Positions 1-7,795 are shown, numbered from the stretch's first letter. The stretch: 40,484 nucleotides of DNA from Pseudonocardiales bacterium (GCA_019247305.1 JAFAPC010000063.1:1-40484), one strand, 5' to 3'. Notes: a model not told the origin generated them from the sequence alone. Program-made: numbers and translations.

Positions 1-670
1 CCCAGCTCATCCATGCCCCTACTACCCCCTGCTACGTGACCATCACCGACAGACACGCACCCAACGAAACCCTCACCCCCTCGTCAACCCGCCACGCCGA
101 GCTCACCCCCACTTGATCACCAAACCCACTCAAAACAGCGAGGAACCTGGACACGTTGCTACCCAGCTATCCCTGGATTCTTGCTGGACCACAGGATCAC
201 TTTCCCCGCACCAGACGATCTATCGAGCGATCATCGTCCCATCGCCGTAGGTTCACCGTCACCCCCCACTAGAGTGGTGTCGGTGGACGCGAAAAGATCC
301 GGGTAGGCGGACAGTTCGGTCCGGTTGGGTGGACATGAAATCTCCGGGTCTGTGGACGTGAGGTCTCCGGGACACGCCGGACACCCTGGGGTCGAGCGGC
401 ACACCGTGGAGAGCGTCGTAGCGCTGATCATTGGCGTCCGGGGAGCCCATCCGGACAGTCAGCCAAGATCCGCCGACAGAATGGGGCATGAGGGCGTTTG
501 ACCTGGGACGTTCTGCACGCGTTGGGTGCCTAGGGATCCTTGGTCGCGAGAAGTTCGACACGTAAGCCGAGCTCTGGGCGCATCTCCAGGGAGGATGTCC
601 TCGCTCTCGTTCCGGACCGCGCTCTGCCGATCATCTCCTGCGTCGATCACGTCCTGCGCAGCCCGGTGCC
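1..670. other. Gene-free left end
   Basis: No reading frame here has a convincing start, ribosome binding site or recognisable protein. The only structure seen is the four-fold short repeat at 283-371. Open frames on both strands overlap one another without family resemblance and are typical of chance frames in high-GC DNA. Confidence 0.6.
283..371. repeat. Four imperfect ~20-bp direct repeats, ~23-bp period
   Basis: Units begin at about 283, 307, 329 and 352. The best three follow the pattern gtggac-n-tga-nn-tctccggg (for example gtggacatgaaatctccggg at 329 and gtggacgtgaggtctccggg at 352); the unit at 307 is more diverged. Regular spacing of about two helical turns suggests a protein-binding array. 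Multiple short end repeats of this kind are known at the termini of IS21-family elements, so a leftover IS end is one reading; an iteron or operator array is another. No transposase frame is visible next to it. Confidence 0.5.
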
Positions 671-729
671 GTGAACTCGACAGGACCGACATTTCCGGTG
701 CGGAATAATGTCGGTCCTGTCGAGTTCAC
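671..729. repeat. Perfect 23-bp inverted repeat (copy 1 of a dispersed hairpin)
   Basis: Left arm 671-693 starts gtgaactcgacaggaccgac, and its exact reverse complement lies at 707-729 around a 13-nt loop. The same 20-bp arm core recurs at 14632-14690 with a different loop, so this is a dispersed element rather than a chance palindrome. No T-run follows. It lies about 200 bp upstream of the XRE/TPR regulator. It could be a bidirectional terminator, a REP-like element or the binding site of a shared regulator. Confidence 0.85.
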
Positions 730-933
730 GACAGGCAGCCGCAACGTGATACCTCGACCACCATCTCGGCGGTCCGAGGCGCAGCCTCACTGGGTCGGCG
801 CACGGACATCTGGCGCCTGGTAGGCCGGCGAGGGCACGGCGTAGCCTTTGGGTCACCTCCACACCGAGGTTTCCGCTGCGGGGCGACGGCCCCGGGGCAT
901 TGGTTGGGAGGCTCGGTGCGGAGGGGGATTGTC

Positions 934-2178
934 GTGGATGCTGGGGAATCGTCGGTGATGGGTGCGCGTGCCAGGATGATTCGGCGTCGCCGCGGGTTGA
1001 GTTTGGCAGTGGTGGCCGGGTTGGTGGGCATCACCAAGCAGTATTTGTCCCAGCTGGAACTAGGCCAGCGCGGGTTCAGCCGGCGCGGCTTAATCGAGGA
1101 TCTGGCTACCGCGCTGGGCTGTTCGGTGGCGGATCTGACGGGGCAACCCTACCTGCCCCCGGACCGGGCGAGCGCTGAGGCCTCAGCCACCCTGCTGGAC
1201 ATCGGCATAGTGCTGAGCGACGTCACCCTCGATGACGTGCCCGATGTGCCGGCTCGCCCAATCGGGCAGCTCGCCCGGCTGATCGACGCGGCGAACGACC
1301 ACCGTGACCAGGCGCAGTACGCGGTGGCGGGCCGAGAATTGGCGACCTTGCTGACGGAGCTCCACGTCCACGTCGTGACTGGCGACGCGGAGACTCGCCA
1401 GAAGGCGCTGGCGACGCTGGTGGAAGGCTGCTGCGTTGCATCCGGCATCGCGAAGAACCTTGGGCAGCCCACCATCGCGGTGCTCGCTGGGCGACGCGGA
1501 TACGACGCGGCCCAGCGGCTTGGTGATCCTGCTCTGATCGGGTTTTCTGCTTTTGGTCGCTCTCTCGCGCTGATGAGGCAGGGTAGGCACGACCGGGCGA
1601 CACGGTTGCTCACCGCCAGTATTGACGCGCTGGCCGGACAGGCGGACCCCACCGCGCCGGATCCGTCGGCTGCGGAGGCCTACGGTAGGTTGCATCTGGG
1701 TGCGGCAGTGAATGCCGCGCGGGCGCATCGCGCTGCGGATGCCCGGGATCACCTGCGTGAGGCGGACGCGATCGCTCGGCGGACCGGTGAGCGCAACACG
1801 CTTCGGCTGCATTTTGGGCCCACCAACGTGGCAATTTGGTCAGTCACCGTCGCGGCAGACCTGGAGGAAGGACCGGTGGCCTATGACCGGGTCACCGCGC
1901 ACACGATCAATGTTGACGCCCTGGGGAGCGTGAACCGGGTAGCAACCTTGCACATCGACCTCGCCCGAGCGCTCGGGCAAGCCCAGGGCACTCGGGACGC
2001 CGACGCGATCCGCCATCTGGACCGCGCGGACCGCATCGCCCCAGTGTTGACCCGCAATGACCCGTGGGCTCGGGAGCTGGTGGTCGTGTTGAGCCGCCGG
2101 GCTCGGCGTCGGGTGTGGGAGTTGGACAGCCTGTGCAACCGCTTTGGCATCGGGCGGCCAGGGTCAGCCCGCGGCTGA
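934..2178 (+). CDS. XRE-family HTH regulator with TPR-like C-terminal region
   Basis: A DNA-binding regulator of about 414 residues. An XRE-type helix-turn-helix lies in the first ~70 residues (segment ITKQYLSQLELGQRG carries the recognition helix), and the rest is an alanine-rich, all-helical region resembling the TPR sensor half of actinobacterial HTH-TPR regulators. GTG at 934 was chosen because gaggggg at 921-927 is a good ribosome binding site; ATG at 958 is the alternative, and the frame is open upstream to TTG 904. It heads a cluster of very small genes and a primase/polymerase-like gene on the same strand, a grouping that suggests a local regulatory or formerly mobile module. Target genes are unknown. 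Regulator identity is solid; start and role are not. Confidence 0.85.
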   Translation: MDAGESSVMGARARMIRRRRGLSLAVVAGLVGITKQYLSQLELGQRGFSRRGLIEDLATALGCSVADLTGQPYLPPDRASAEASATLLDIGIVLSDVTLDDVPDVPARPIGQLARLIDAANDHRDQAQYAVAGRELATLLTELHVHVVTGDAETRQKALATLVEGCCVASGIAKNLGQPTIAVLAGRRGYDAAQRLGDPALIGFSAFGRSLALMRQGRHDRATRLLTASIDALAGQADPTAPDPSAAEAYGRLHLGAAVNAARAHRAADARDHLREADAIARRTGERNTLRLHFGPTNVAIWSVTVAADLEEGPVAYDRVTAHTINVDALGSVNRVATLHIDLARALGQAQGTRDADAIRHLDRADRIAPVLTRNDPWARELVVVLSRRARRRVWELDSLCNRFGIGRPGSARG

Positions 2179-2209
2179 CACCGAGCGTGATCGAGACACC
2201 AGTCTTTGC

Positions 2210-2431
2210 CGGGTGAACTCAGAGCAGTCATCCGAGACAGACAAGCAGCCCCCGGCGTGGGCAGGTGTGCCAGCGCGGTGTTGCCCGGTGAGCGGGCAAT
2301 ACCGGTCGGTCCTGGTCGATGTCCTGACTCTGGCGCAGCAGGCGCCCGGGTTGAGCAACGAGCAGGTGCGGACTCAGCGGGTGACATGGGGTGCTCGGGA
2401 CTCGCGCCAGCTGCGTGGTGAGACCCGGTGA
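2210..2431 (+). CDS. Unassigned small ORF
   Basis: A GTG-started frame of about 73 residues lying between the regulator and the next tiny gene. Its stop codon overlaps the GTG of the following ORF at 2428 in a GTGA arrangement, which is the only positive sign of coding. No ribosome binding site stands out and no family is recognised. It may be a chance frame or a decayed gene. Confidence 0.25.
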   Translation, partial: RVNSEQSSETDKQPPAWAGVPARCCPVSGQYRSVLVDVLTLAQQAPGLSNEQVRTQRVTWGARDSRQLRGETR

Positions 2432-2568
2432 GCCCCGCAATGCGGTGGGTGTGCTCTCCGCTGGATTATCAGGTGCACTTACTGGTGCCGTTGAGTGATC
2501 TTCCGTGGGGTGTGCTCAAGGCTCGGTGTGGTGAGGTGCTGCCGCCGGGGCGGTTCATTGCGAAATGA
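2428..2568 (+). CDS. 46-residue small protein
   Basis: A short frame starting at GTG 2428 and ending four bases into the start region of the next gene. The predicted protein has a hydrophobic middle (YQVHLLVPLSDLPWG) and a KARCGEVLPPG segment with one of its two cysteines. It is too short for confident family assignment. The coding case rests on tight packing between the XRE/TPR regulator and the 2577 gene and on the composition of the peptide, which reads like a folded small protein rather than a random arginine/proline-rich frame. Function unknown; it probably belongs to the same module as the neighbouring regulator. Confidence 0.5.
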   Translation: MSPAMRWVCSPLDYQVHLLVPLSDLPWGVLKARCGEVLPPGRFIAK

Positions 2569-2576
2569 GGTCAACT

Positions 2577-2813
2577 ATGGCTGATAACGCGACTGCAAGT
2601 GTGTCGTGTGAGACCAGCAGGACGATCCCAGACACCTGCGTGCCGCACGGGGGCTCGCGCGGGTCCGCCACCCTGATGGTGGAACAACGTGGTGAGGAGA
2701 TTGTGCTCGACGTGCCGGTCAGTGGCGGATGCGTGATCATCTTTGAGGAGGCTGGCGCGGCGGCGTTGTTCGACGTCCTCGGGACGTGGCTCGCGGGGGT
2801 GGAGATCGGATGA
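2577..2813 (+). CDS. Small conserved protein, paralogue of the gene at 17323-17526
   Basis: A 78-residue protein whose ATG at 2577 is preceded by gaggt at 2567-2571. The C-terminal half contains EEIVLDVPVSGGCVI, then FEEAGAAALFDVLGTWL. The protein encoded on the minus strand at 17323-17526 shows the same order: GEIVLDPQITDGCVI, an acidic EED segment, then LRDMLTEWL. The shared pattern (beta-rich EIVLD, GCVI, then an amphipathic helix) defines a family present twice in this window. There is no known function or catalytic signature. It sits between the 46-residue gene and the primase/polymerase-like gene with almost no spacing, so it is probably cotranscribed with them. Confidence 0.75.
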   Translation: MADNATASVSCETSRTIPDTCVPHGGSRGSATLMVEQRGEEIVLDVPVSGGCVIIFEEAGAAALFDVLGTWLAGVEIG

Positions 2814-2837
2814 GCGGACCCACAGCGGCGGCTGACA

Positions 2838-2924
2838 GTGGAGCAGATCGCGGTGGATCCCGAGGGTGGGGCGATGTCCTTTCAGGCGCACCTGCTCCGC
2901 GTGCTCGACCCGGGGGAGTCGTGA
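2838..2924 (+). CDS. Possible 28-residue ORF or frameshifted remnant
   Basis: From GTG 2838 a short frame reads VEQIAVDPEGGAMSFQAHLL and continues for a few residues to a TGA that overlaps the ATG of the next gene in a TGATG junction. An ATG at 2810, overlapping the previous stop as ATGA, opens a different frame, so the original gene may have begun there and suffered a one-base shift. The peptide is natural-looking and the coupling on both sides is suggestive, but the size makes the call weak. Confidence 0.3.
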   Translation: MEQIAVDPEGGAMSFQAHLLRVLDPGES

Positions 2925-3547
2925 TGAGGACGACCGCGAGGCGGGCGGGCTGGCGGGAGTTGCGGGAGGCCGCAATCAGCGCGACCCGGTGGGGTTGGCC
3001 GGTGGTCCCGGGTACGTTCCTGGGTCCTGATCAGCGCTGGTATGGGCGGGAGGGCGCTCGTAGGCTCGGCCCGATCCAGGACAGCTGGCGGGAGAACCCG
3101 GTCACCGACTCCGCTGAGGCCTACGAGGTCTGGAGTGAGCACCCCTATGGGGTGCTGCTGGTGTGTGGGTGTGGGGTGGATGTGCTGGAGCTGCCGGCGC
3201 GGCTGCGCGGGCTGCTGGCGTTCCCCGAGGTGCCGTGGATACCCCTCGCGATGACGGCGCCACCGGTGCGGTGGTTGCTGTTCACCGTCACCGGTTCCGG
3301 TGCCCTGTCCGGTGAGCTGTCCCAGGTGGGGATGCGGTTGCATGGAGCGGGAGCGTGGGTGGCGCTGCCCCCCACGGCCGTGGAGTTTCTCTCTCCGCAG
3401 CGATGGCTCGAACCACCTGCGCGCGGTGTCACTGGGCAGTTGCGCACTGTGGATGAGATACAGCATGGTCTGCTCACCGTGCTACTGCGCTCCGGGCTCG
3501 GCATCGGGTCAGGTGACGATGATGAGAAGCAGCCCCTGCGCTGCTAA
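2924..3547 (+). CDS. Short primase/polymerase (Prim-Pol)-like protein
   Basis: About 207 residues from ATG 2924, with gggggag just upstream. The N-terminal layout resembles bifunctional DNA primase/polymerase proteins of actinobacteria: GWPVVPG at residues 24-30, a tryptophan-containing linker (DSW, 53-55), then EVWSEHPYGVLL and VDVLELP at 85-91, where active Prim-Pol domains carry an aspartate-rich metal site (V-x-D-x-D/P). Here the expected aspartate is replaced by glutamate/leucine, and the protein is far shorter than full replication proteins. It is probably a non-catalytic or regulatory relative. It closes the cluster that starts with the XRE/TPR regulator. The Prim-Pol link is from pattern memory and is moderate. 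Confidence 0.55.
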   Translation: MRTTARRAGWRELREAAISATRWGWPVVPGTFLGPDQRWYGREGARRLGPIQDSWRENPVTDSAEAYEVWSEHPYGVLLVCGCGVDVLELPARLRGLLAFPEVPWIPLAMTAPPVRWLLFTVTGSGALSGELSQVGMRLHGAGAWVALPPTAVEFLSPQRWLEPPARGVTGQLRTVDEIQHGLLTVLLRSGLGIGSGDDDEKQPLRC

Positions 3548-3840
3548 GGCCCTGTGCTGCGGGTTCTGAGGCTGGGATCGGCCCAGCTCCCTGCGGCACG
3601 GTCACCGGACCGATCTCACGGCCTCCCCAACCCACAACCGGGGTTCGGTCTGAGTGGGAGAAAACCAGGAGGCCCCATCCGCCACGGGGGCTGCCGGTGT
3701 GGGGTCAGTGATCTTGGTCTGGCCCGGTGTGGAGTGTCTCGAAGGTGACGGAGCTGTGCATTCCGATGCTGGAATAACGTTTGCGTAGATTGTGCCAGTA
3801 GTGCGATCGTGAAGTCCTGCAGCATCAGGGAGGCTCCACG
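3548..3840. other. Intergenic region with promoter for the 3841 operon
   Basis: No convincing gene. The stretch 3760-3820 is relatively AT-rich and precedes the operon, so the promoter is expected there, but no clear -35/-10 pair can be assigned. A strong ribosome binding site, gggagg at about 3828-3833, lies next to the ATG at 3841. Confidence 0.45.
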
Positions 3841-4539
3841 ATGTCCCTCCGCGATCGACTCTCCGTGGGCGGCGCGACCTGGCAGGTCGACCCTGACTGG
3901 GATCAGGAACAGCGCAGACGCGCCCGCAAAGAGGCCCGGAAGGACGCGCGCAAGAGGATCCCGGGCAATCCGGAGCACCCGGAGGTACCGCCTTTCGTCC
4001 AGGGGCGGATACGCGAGTGCGTCAAGCGGGTCGCCGAGGCGCTGGAGAAGCACATTTCGGAGGCAGAGCCGCACTGGACCGTGATGGCCGCCAGCACCGA
4101 GCAGATCGCCGATGCCGACGCGAAGATCCAGAAGCTGGAACAGCTGCTCGCCGAGGCGCCTCGACCCACGTCGTCGCACAGCGCCAAGGACGCGTTCCGG
4201 CTTGAGCAGGAGCAGGACAGGCTCGCGAGAGCCCCCCGCCTCGAACTCGAAAAGACCCAGGAAGCCCGCAAGGCGGCAAGGGCGGCCCTCTGCGACGCCA
4301 CTGAGGCGGTAAACGCTTCCTTCCGCGCCTACTTGGCCCTCCGCGTGGGCGAGGAGGCGCATGCCCGAGCGGTGCTCTGGGAGGACTACGTGGCCGAACT
4401 GCTGCGCTGCCATCGCGGCAGGGAGGCGCTGGAGAAGTCCCTGAAACCCGCTATCGAAGCCGCCTTCGCTGAGGCGCTGCGCAAACTCGACGAAGAGGAA
4501 AAACTCATCCTCAACGGCCCACAGCCCTTCGGCCCGTGA
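3841..4539 (+). CDS. Coiled-coil protein of an envelope-associated three-gene operon
   Basis: A 232-residue, very charged, helical protein with no signal peptide or membrane segment. Long Glu/Lys/Arg/Ala runs (residues ~70-150 and ~195-225) predict coiled coils; only one short region is Pro/His-rich. It is cytoplasmic by prediction. A strong ribosome binding site precedes the ATG. The next gene starts 18 bp downstream and also encodes coiled coils attached to a membrane domain, and the third gene encodes a secreted OmpA-like protein, so the first two probably interact on the cytoplasmic face. No family was recognised; a scaffold or adaptor role is inferred only from structure and context. Confidence 0.8.
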   Translation: MSLRDRLSVGGATWQVDPDWDQEQRRRARKEARKDARKRIPGNPEHPEVPPFVQGRIRECVKRVAEALEKHISEAEPHWTVMAASTEQIADADAKIQKLEQLLAEAPRPTSSHSAKDAFRLEQEQDRLARAPRLELEKTQEARKAARAALCDATEAVNASFRAYLALRVGEEAHARAVLWEDYVAELLRCHRGREALEKSLKPAIEAAFAEALRKLDEEEKLILNGPQPFGP

Positions 4540-4557
4540 CCCCGAGGAGTAACACTG

Positions 4558-5817
4558 ATGGCCTTCTCACGGCGACACAACAGCTCCTCCCCCGTCGACG
4601 ACGTTCCCACGGTGGTCGTCGACAAGCCCATCCCGGACAGGCCTATTCCGGATGTCTGGGCCGAGTACGCGAAACGGCGCCGGGAGCGGGTCCAGAACGC
4701 GGAGCAGAAGTTCTCCGAGATGATCGGCACCCGGCCCTACGACCCCGACGACAAAGACGCGTTTGACGGCCAGATCGACGCCGAGGCAGCCGACTGGACC
4801 ACCGAGGACGTCGCGACACACCGCAAGTGGTGCAGCGAGATCAGCGAACGCCTCGCCGAGGCCGAGAACGAAGTCACCCGGACAGAGACGAAGCTGGCTG
4901 CGGCGGAGCAGGAGCTGCGTGAGGCCGAGCAGAAGATGCTAGACGCCCCGCCGCTGCAGTCGGGCGGACGTCCTACACCGGCGCCGACGACGGACGCGGC
5001 CGATGTCGCTGAGCCTGCTGCGACACAGGCCGGTGCGCAGTCGATGGGGCGGTGGCGCGACCCCGTGGCGATGCACCGCATGCACAACCCATGGTGGATC
5101 CCGTGGCTGCTCCTCGGGGCCTTTGGGGGCGACATCGCGGTATTCTACGTCGTGCTGGAGCGGCTGCTCCGGTCGTCCCTGGTTACCGTGATAATAGTTG
5201 CGCTTGCGTTCGCTCTCCTCGCGCTGGGGCTCAGTCGTGTGATCGGCCGGTCGTTGCGGCGCCGAAAAGCCCACGATCCCGATCGCAACGACATCTGGCT
5301 CTGGGTGCCGCTGGGCGCCTGGATCTTGCTCGGGCTAGCGGCCGCGAGCGGGCGGCTGTTCTTTGGCAACCTATCGGCTCCGGTTTTAGTCTTCGGCGCG
5401 CCAGAAGCATCAAGTGCGCGCGGTGACGACCTGGCCGTCCTCCCCGCCGTGATCTTCTTCGTTCTGTACCTCGGCAGCGGAATCGTCGCGATGTACGCCT
5501 CCTACGAGGCCTACAACCCGGCCGCGAAGACTTACGAGCTCGCCGTATCCCTGCGCGACAAGGCGCAGCGGGAGGTGGAGCGCTGTGCCGGCATGTGTTC
5601 AGTGGCGCAGGCTCGGAAGGCGCGCATCGAGGAGGAGGCCGTGGACGCTGACAAGCGTCTGGAGCGCGCCGAGCTGGTGACTCACAACGAAGTCGTCGGG
5701 CTCAAGCACTTCGTGCGCCACCGGATGGCCGGGAACACCGACAGTCCGCGCGGGCTCGCCCTGTTCATGGAGGACGCGCCGGAGTCAGTGGAGATCCCAG
5801 CCGAGGACGACCTGTGA
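4558..5817 (+). CDS. Four-TM membrane protein with N- and C-terminal coiled coils
   Basis: A 419-residue protein. Residues 1-175 are soluble, with a coiled coil at ~90-128 followed by a Pro/Thr/Ala-rich linker. Four hydrophobic segments lie at ~180-200, 207-229, 246-270 and 292-316. A final cytoplasmic helix at ~322-375 is again coiled-coil-like. With basic RSLRRRK after the second segment, both ends are predicted inside the cell. gaggag sits 9 bp before the ATG. Its stop overlaps the GTG of the OmpA-like gene (GTGA), so the two are translationally coupled. Membrane plus OmpA-like pairs recall MotA/MotB- or ZorA/ZorB-type machines, but no MotA signature is visible, so that comparison is only an analogy. 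Confidence 0.85.
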   Translation: MAFSRRHNSSSPVDDVPTVVVDKPIPDRPIPDVWAEYAKRRRERVQNAEQKFSEMIGTRPYDPDDKDAFDGQIDAEAADWTTEDVATHRKWCSEISERLAEAENEVTRTETKLAAAEQELREAEQKMLDAPPLQSGGRPTPAPTTDAADVAEPAATQAGAQSMGRWRDPVAMHRMHNPWWIPWLLLGAFGGDIAVFYVVLERLLRSSLVTVIIVALAFALLALGLSRVIGRSLRRRKAHDPDRNDIWLWVPLGAWILLGLAAASGRLFFGNLSAPVLVFGAPEASSARGDDLAVLPAVIFFVLYLGSGIVAMYASYEAYNPAAKTYELAVSLRDKAQREVERCAGMCSVAQARKARIEEEAVDADKRLERAELVTHNEVVGLKHFVRHRMAGNTDSPRGLALFMEDAPESVEIPAEDDL

Positions 5818-7052
5818 CGACGCCCCGATCCCGGATCACCGCCGTGTTCCTGGCGGCGCTTGTCGGCTCAGCACTGCTCGGCGGCTATGCCCCGGCAGTA
5901 GCCGAGCGACTAACCCTACAATGCCCAGCAGTGGTCTCGGATGCGCCCCTGGCGCTGGCGGTCTCCCGGCGGGCCAACAGCTCCGAGGCTCTCTCACCTG
6001 TCATCGAGCAGGTTGTGGCCCAGTTCGTGTCCGGTCTCCCCGCGTCGGACCACGGTGGTCCGGTCGTGTCCGTCGTCAACGTCGACGGTCGCCCCGAGGT
6101 GCTGCGGGACGGCGCAGTCTCCTTCGTCTCGGACGCGAAGAACTCCGCGGCGCTCGACGATGACCGGAAGAAATTCGTCGCCGCGGTGAGTGGGATCGTC
6201 GGACGGGTTCGCGCAGCCCATCCCGAGGTCGACGTCATCGCCGCTCTTGAGCAGGCAGCTGTCGCGGCCGGTCGCGACAACGGGCGCGGCACCCTGGTGT
6301 TCTCCGACTCAGGCTTGTCCACCACGGGGGCGCTGAACTTCACCCAGCCCGGGCTACTCGAGGCGCCGCCGGCAGAGGTCATCGCGTTCCTCGAGCGGGA
6401 GCACGCACTGCCCAACCTGAAAGGGCTCAGCGTCTTCCTTGTCCTTGAGCCCGTCGAGCCCCCACAAGCCGACCTCGGCCACTACCGAGCCAACGTCAAA
6501 GATCTGCTGCAGATGATCGCAGAGAAAGGTGGTGCTGCCTGTGTGGAGGTGATAGAGGAGCCGGCGACGGCCAGCGGACCACATCTCGATCATCTGCCGC
6601 CGGTGTCGCTGGTGCCGGTGCCGCAGGCTGCAGTCTTCTCAGCTCCCTGCTCCGGCGTGCTCTACGACACTGGCGACGTCGGCTTCAACCCCGGGCTTGC
6701 GACGTTCATCGAGCCCGCCAAGGCCCATGCCGTGCTCGAGCCGGTGGGGCGGGCGCTGCACGATCGAACGTGCAACCGGATCGTTCTCACCGGGACAACG
6801 GCGCGCGATGGCTCCCTGGCGTATCAGCGCAACCTTGCCCGGCAACGCGCCGAGGCGGTGAAGAAGGTACTCGTCACCGAGGACGGCGCGGACCCCGCAT
6901 CGATCGAGACCGTCGGCCTAGGCAGCTACTTCACCGAGTACCAGCCCGACAACGATCCACACGGCGGACTGTGGCCCGGACCGGCGCAACTCAACCGCAC
7001 CGTGCGCATCGACCCGTGCACCCCCACCTGCCCCTCGCACGAGCTGAAGTGA
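5814..7052 (+). CDS. Secreted OmpA-like protein with vWA-like N-terminal domain
   Basis: 412 residues. A signal peptide (residues 1-30, ending AVA) lacks a lipobox. Residues ~40-215 read like a Rossmann/vWA-type domain: FSDSGLSTTGALNF at 163-176 and LSVFLVLEP at 205-213 are typical of actinobacterial proteins that pair such a domain with OmpA. Residues ~282-400 form an OmpA-like domain: LTGTTARDGSLAYQ, then NLARQRAEAVKK at 340-351 and NRTVRI at 394-399. The usual GHTD peptidoglycan-binding motif reads GTTA, so the binding aspartate is changed while the RQRA arginine remains. It begins with GTG inside the stop of the membrane-protein gene. It is expected to bind or sense the cell wall as the outer part of this operon's complex. 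Confidence 0.85.
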   Translation: MTTPRSRITAVFLAALVGSALLGGYAPAVAERLTLQCPAVVSDAPLALAVSRRANSSEALSPVIEQVVAQFVSGLPASDHGGPVVSVVNVDGRPEVLRDGAVSFVSDAKNSAALDDDRKKFVAAVSGIVGRVRAAHPEVDVIAALEQAAVAAGRDNGRGTLVFSDSGLSTTGALNFTQPGLLEAPPAEVIAFLEREHALPNLKGLSVFLVLEPVEPPQADLGHYRANVKDLLQMIAEKGGAACVEVIEEPATASGPHLDHLPPVSLVPVPQAAVFSAPCSGVLYDTGDVGFNPGLATFIEPAKAHAVLEPVGRALHDRTCNRIVLTGTTARDGSLAYQRNLARQRAEAVKKVLVTEDGADPASIETVGLGSYFTEYQPDNDPHGGLWPGPAQLNRTVRIDPCTPTCPSHELK

Positions 7053-7253
7053 CCATGCCGGACCACCGATCAGGACCACAACGGGACATCGCCGGAGGCG
7101 TGCTGACCAGGTGCTCCAGGTCGCACCGTCGTGGCGCTGGTGGTGCTGCAACCTGGCGAACAACGCGGCCGTGGTCGAACCGGCGCTGGCGCGAGGGCAG
7201 CTAGCGAAGGATCGCTACAGCTTCTCGATAAGTACGCGCGTATGCTGCGTGGT

Positions 7254-7460
7254 ATGACGGGAATTACCGTCACGATGGACGACCGGCTGGCCGAGGCGGT
7301 CCGGGCTACCGCTGGTGACGACGTCTCCGGCTGGCTCGCCAAGCTGGTCCGCGCCGAGCTGCTGCGTCGGGCCGTGGCTGCGGAGATTGCTTGCGATCGG
7401 CAACACCCCGGCTACCTGGCCTGGCGCGCCGAGCGACTGGAGGAGACTGACGGGGCGTAA
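7254..7460 (+). CDS. Antitoxin of a MazEF-like pair
   Basis: A 68-residue protein starting at ATG 7254. It opens with ITVTMDDRLAEAVRATAGDD and continues with a helix (VSGWLAKLVRAELLRRAVAAE), the layout of small ribbon-helix-helix-like antitoxins; the C-terminal ~25 residues would wrap the toxin. tatgct at 7241-7246 is a good -10 box placing transcription start at or next to the ATG, so the mRNA is probably leaderless. A MazF-like frame begins 2 bp after its stop. That partner is frameshifted, so the antitoxin may now be an orphan. Confidence 0.7.
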   Translation: MTGITVTMDDRLAEAVRATAGDDVSGWLAKLVRAELLRRAVAAEIACDRQHPGYLAWRAERLEETDGA

Positions 7461-7462
7461 GC

Positions 7463-7763
7463 TTGAGGCGCGGTGAGATGTGGCGCTACCACGCCATCTC
7501 GCGATCCCGACCGGTGCTGGTGGTCAGTGGCAACGAACTCGGGCGACGCCGATCAGCCGATTGTGGTCGACGTCACGCCCTTCAGTCTGCAAGGGTCGGC
7601 TGCGCTGCTCACTGTGCGTCTGGGTGAGGAGCTGGGCGGCTATGCGCGATGCCGCACCATGAGCGTCGCCGATGCCCAACGCTTCGCTGAGCTGCTCGGC
7701 ACCGTCCCAGAGTTGACCATGGAACAGGTCGATATGGCCCTACGCGCCGCGCTGAGCATGTGA
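7463..7763 (+). pseudogene. MazF-like toxin, frameshifted
   Basis: From TTG 7463 one frame gives a typical MazF-type start, RRGEMWRYHAISRSRPVLVV followed by SGNEL. At the ggg run 7541-7543 the homology moves to the next frame, which continues GDADQPIVVDVTPFS, LLTVRLGEELGG, and ends in a helix, MEQVDMALRAALSM, that matches the end of actinobacterial MazF-like toxins. Removing one g restores a single ~99-residue protein. MazF toxins cleave mRNA. As read, no intact toxin is made, so this is a pseudogene or a base-call error. It is directly downstream of the antitoxin. Confidence 0.7.
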
Positions 7764-7770
7764 AAGTCCG

Positions 7771-7795
7771 TACTTCGGTGGTGTCCACCGAAGTA
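7771..7795 (+). terminator. Hairpin after the toxin-antitoxin genes
   Basis: An 11-bp perfect stem (tacttcggtgg / ccaccgaagta) closes a 3-nt loop, 8 bp after the toxin stop codon. There is no T-run, which is common for actinobacterial terminators. The position strongly suggests transcription termination. From here to 8040 no gene is seen. Confidence 0.6.

Noticed and set aside
283..371. CRISPR array
   Set aside because: Repeats are contiguous and imperfect with no spacers and no cas genes.
3616..4413. 265-codon minus-strand open frame
   Set aside because: Antisense to the coiled-coil gene at 3841, which has a strong ribosome binding site and operon context. The antisense product is a complement of biased codons.
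7056..7202. Possible fourth gene after the OmpA-like gene
   Set aside because: ATG 7056 opens a 48-codon frame rich in Arg/Trp/Gly with no ribosome binding site or resemblance.
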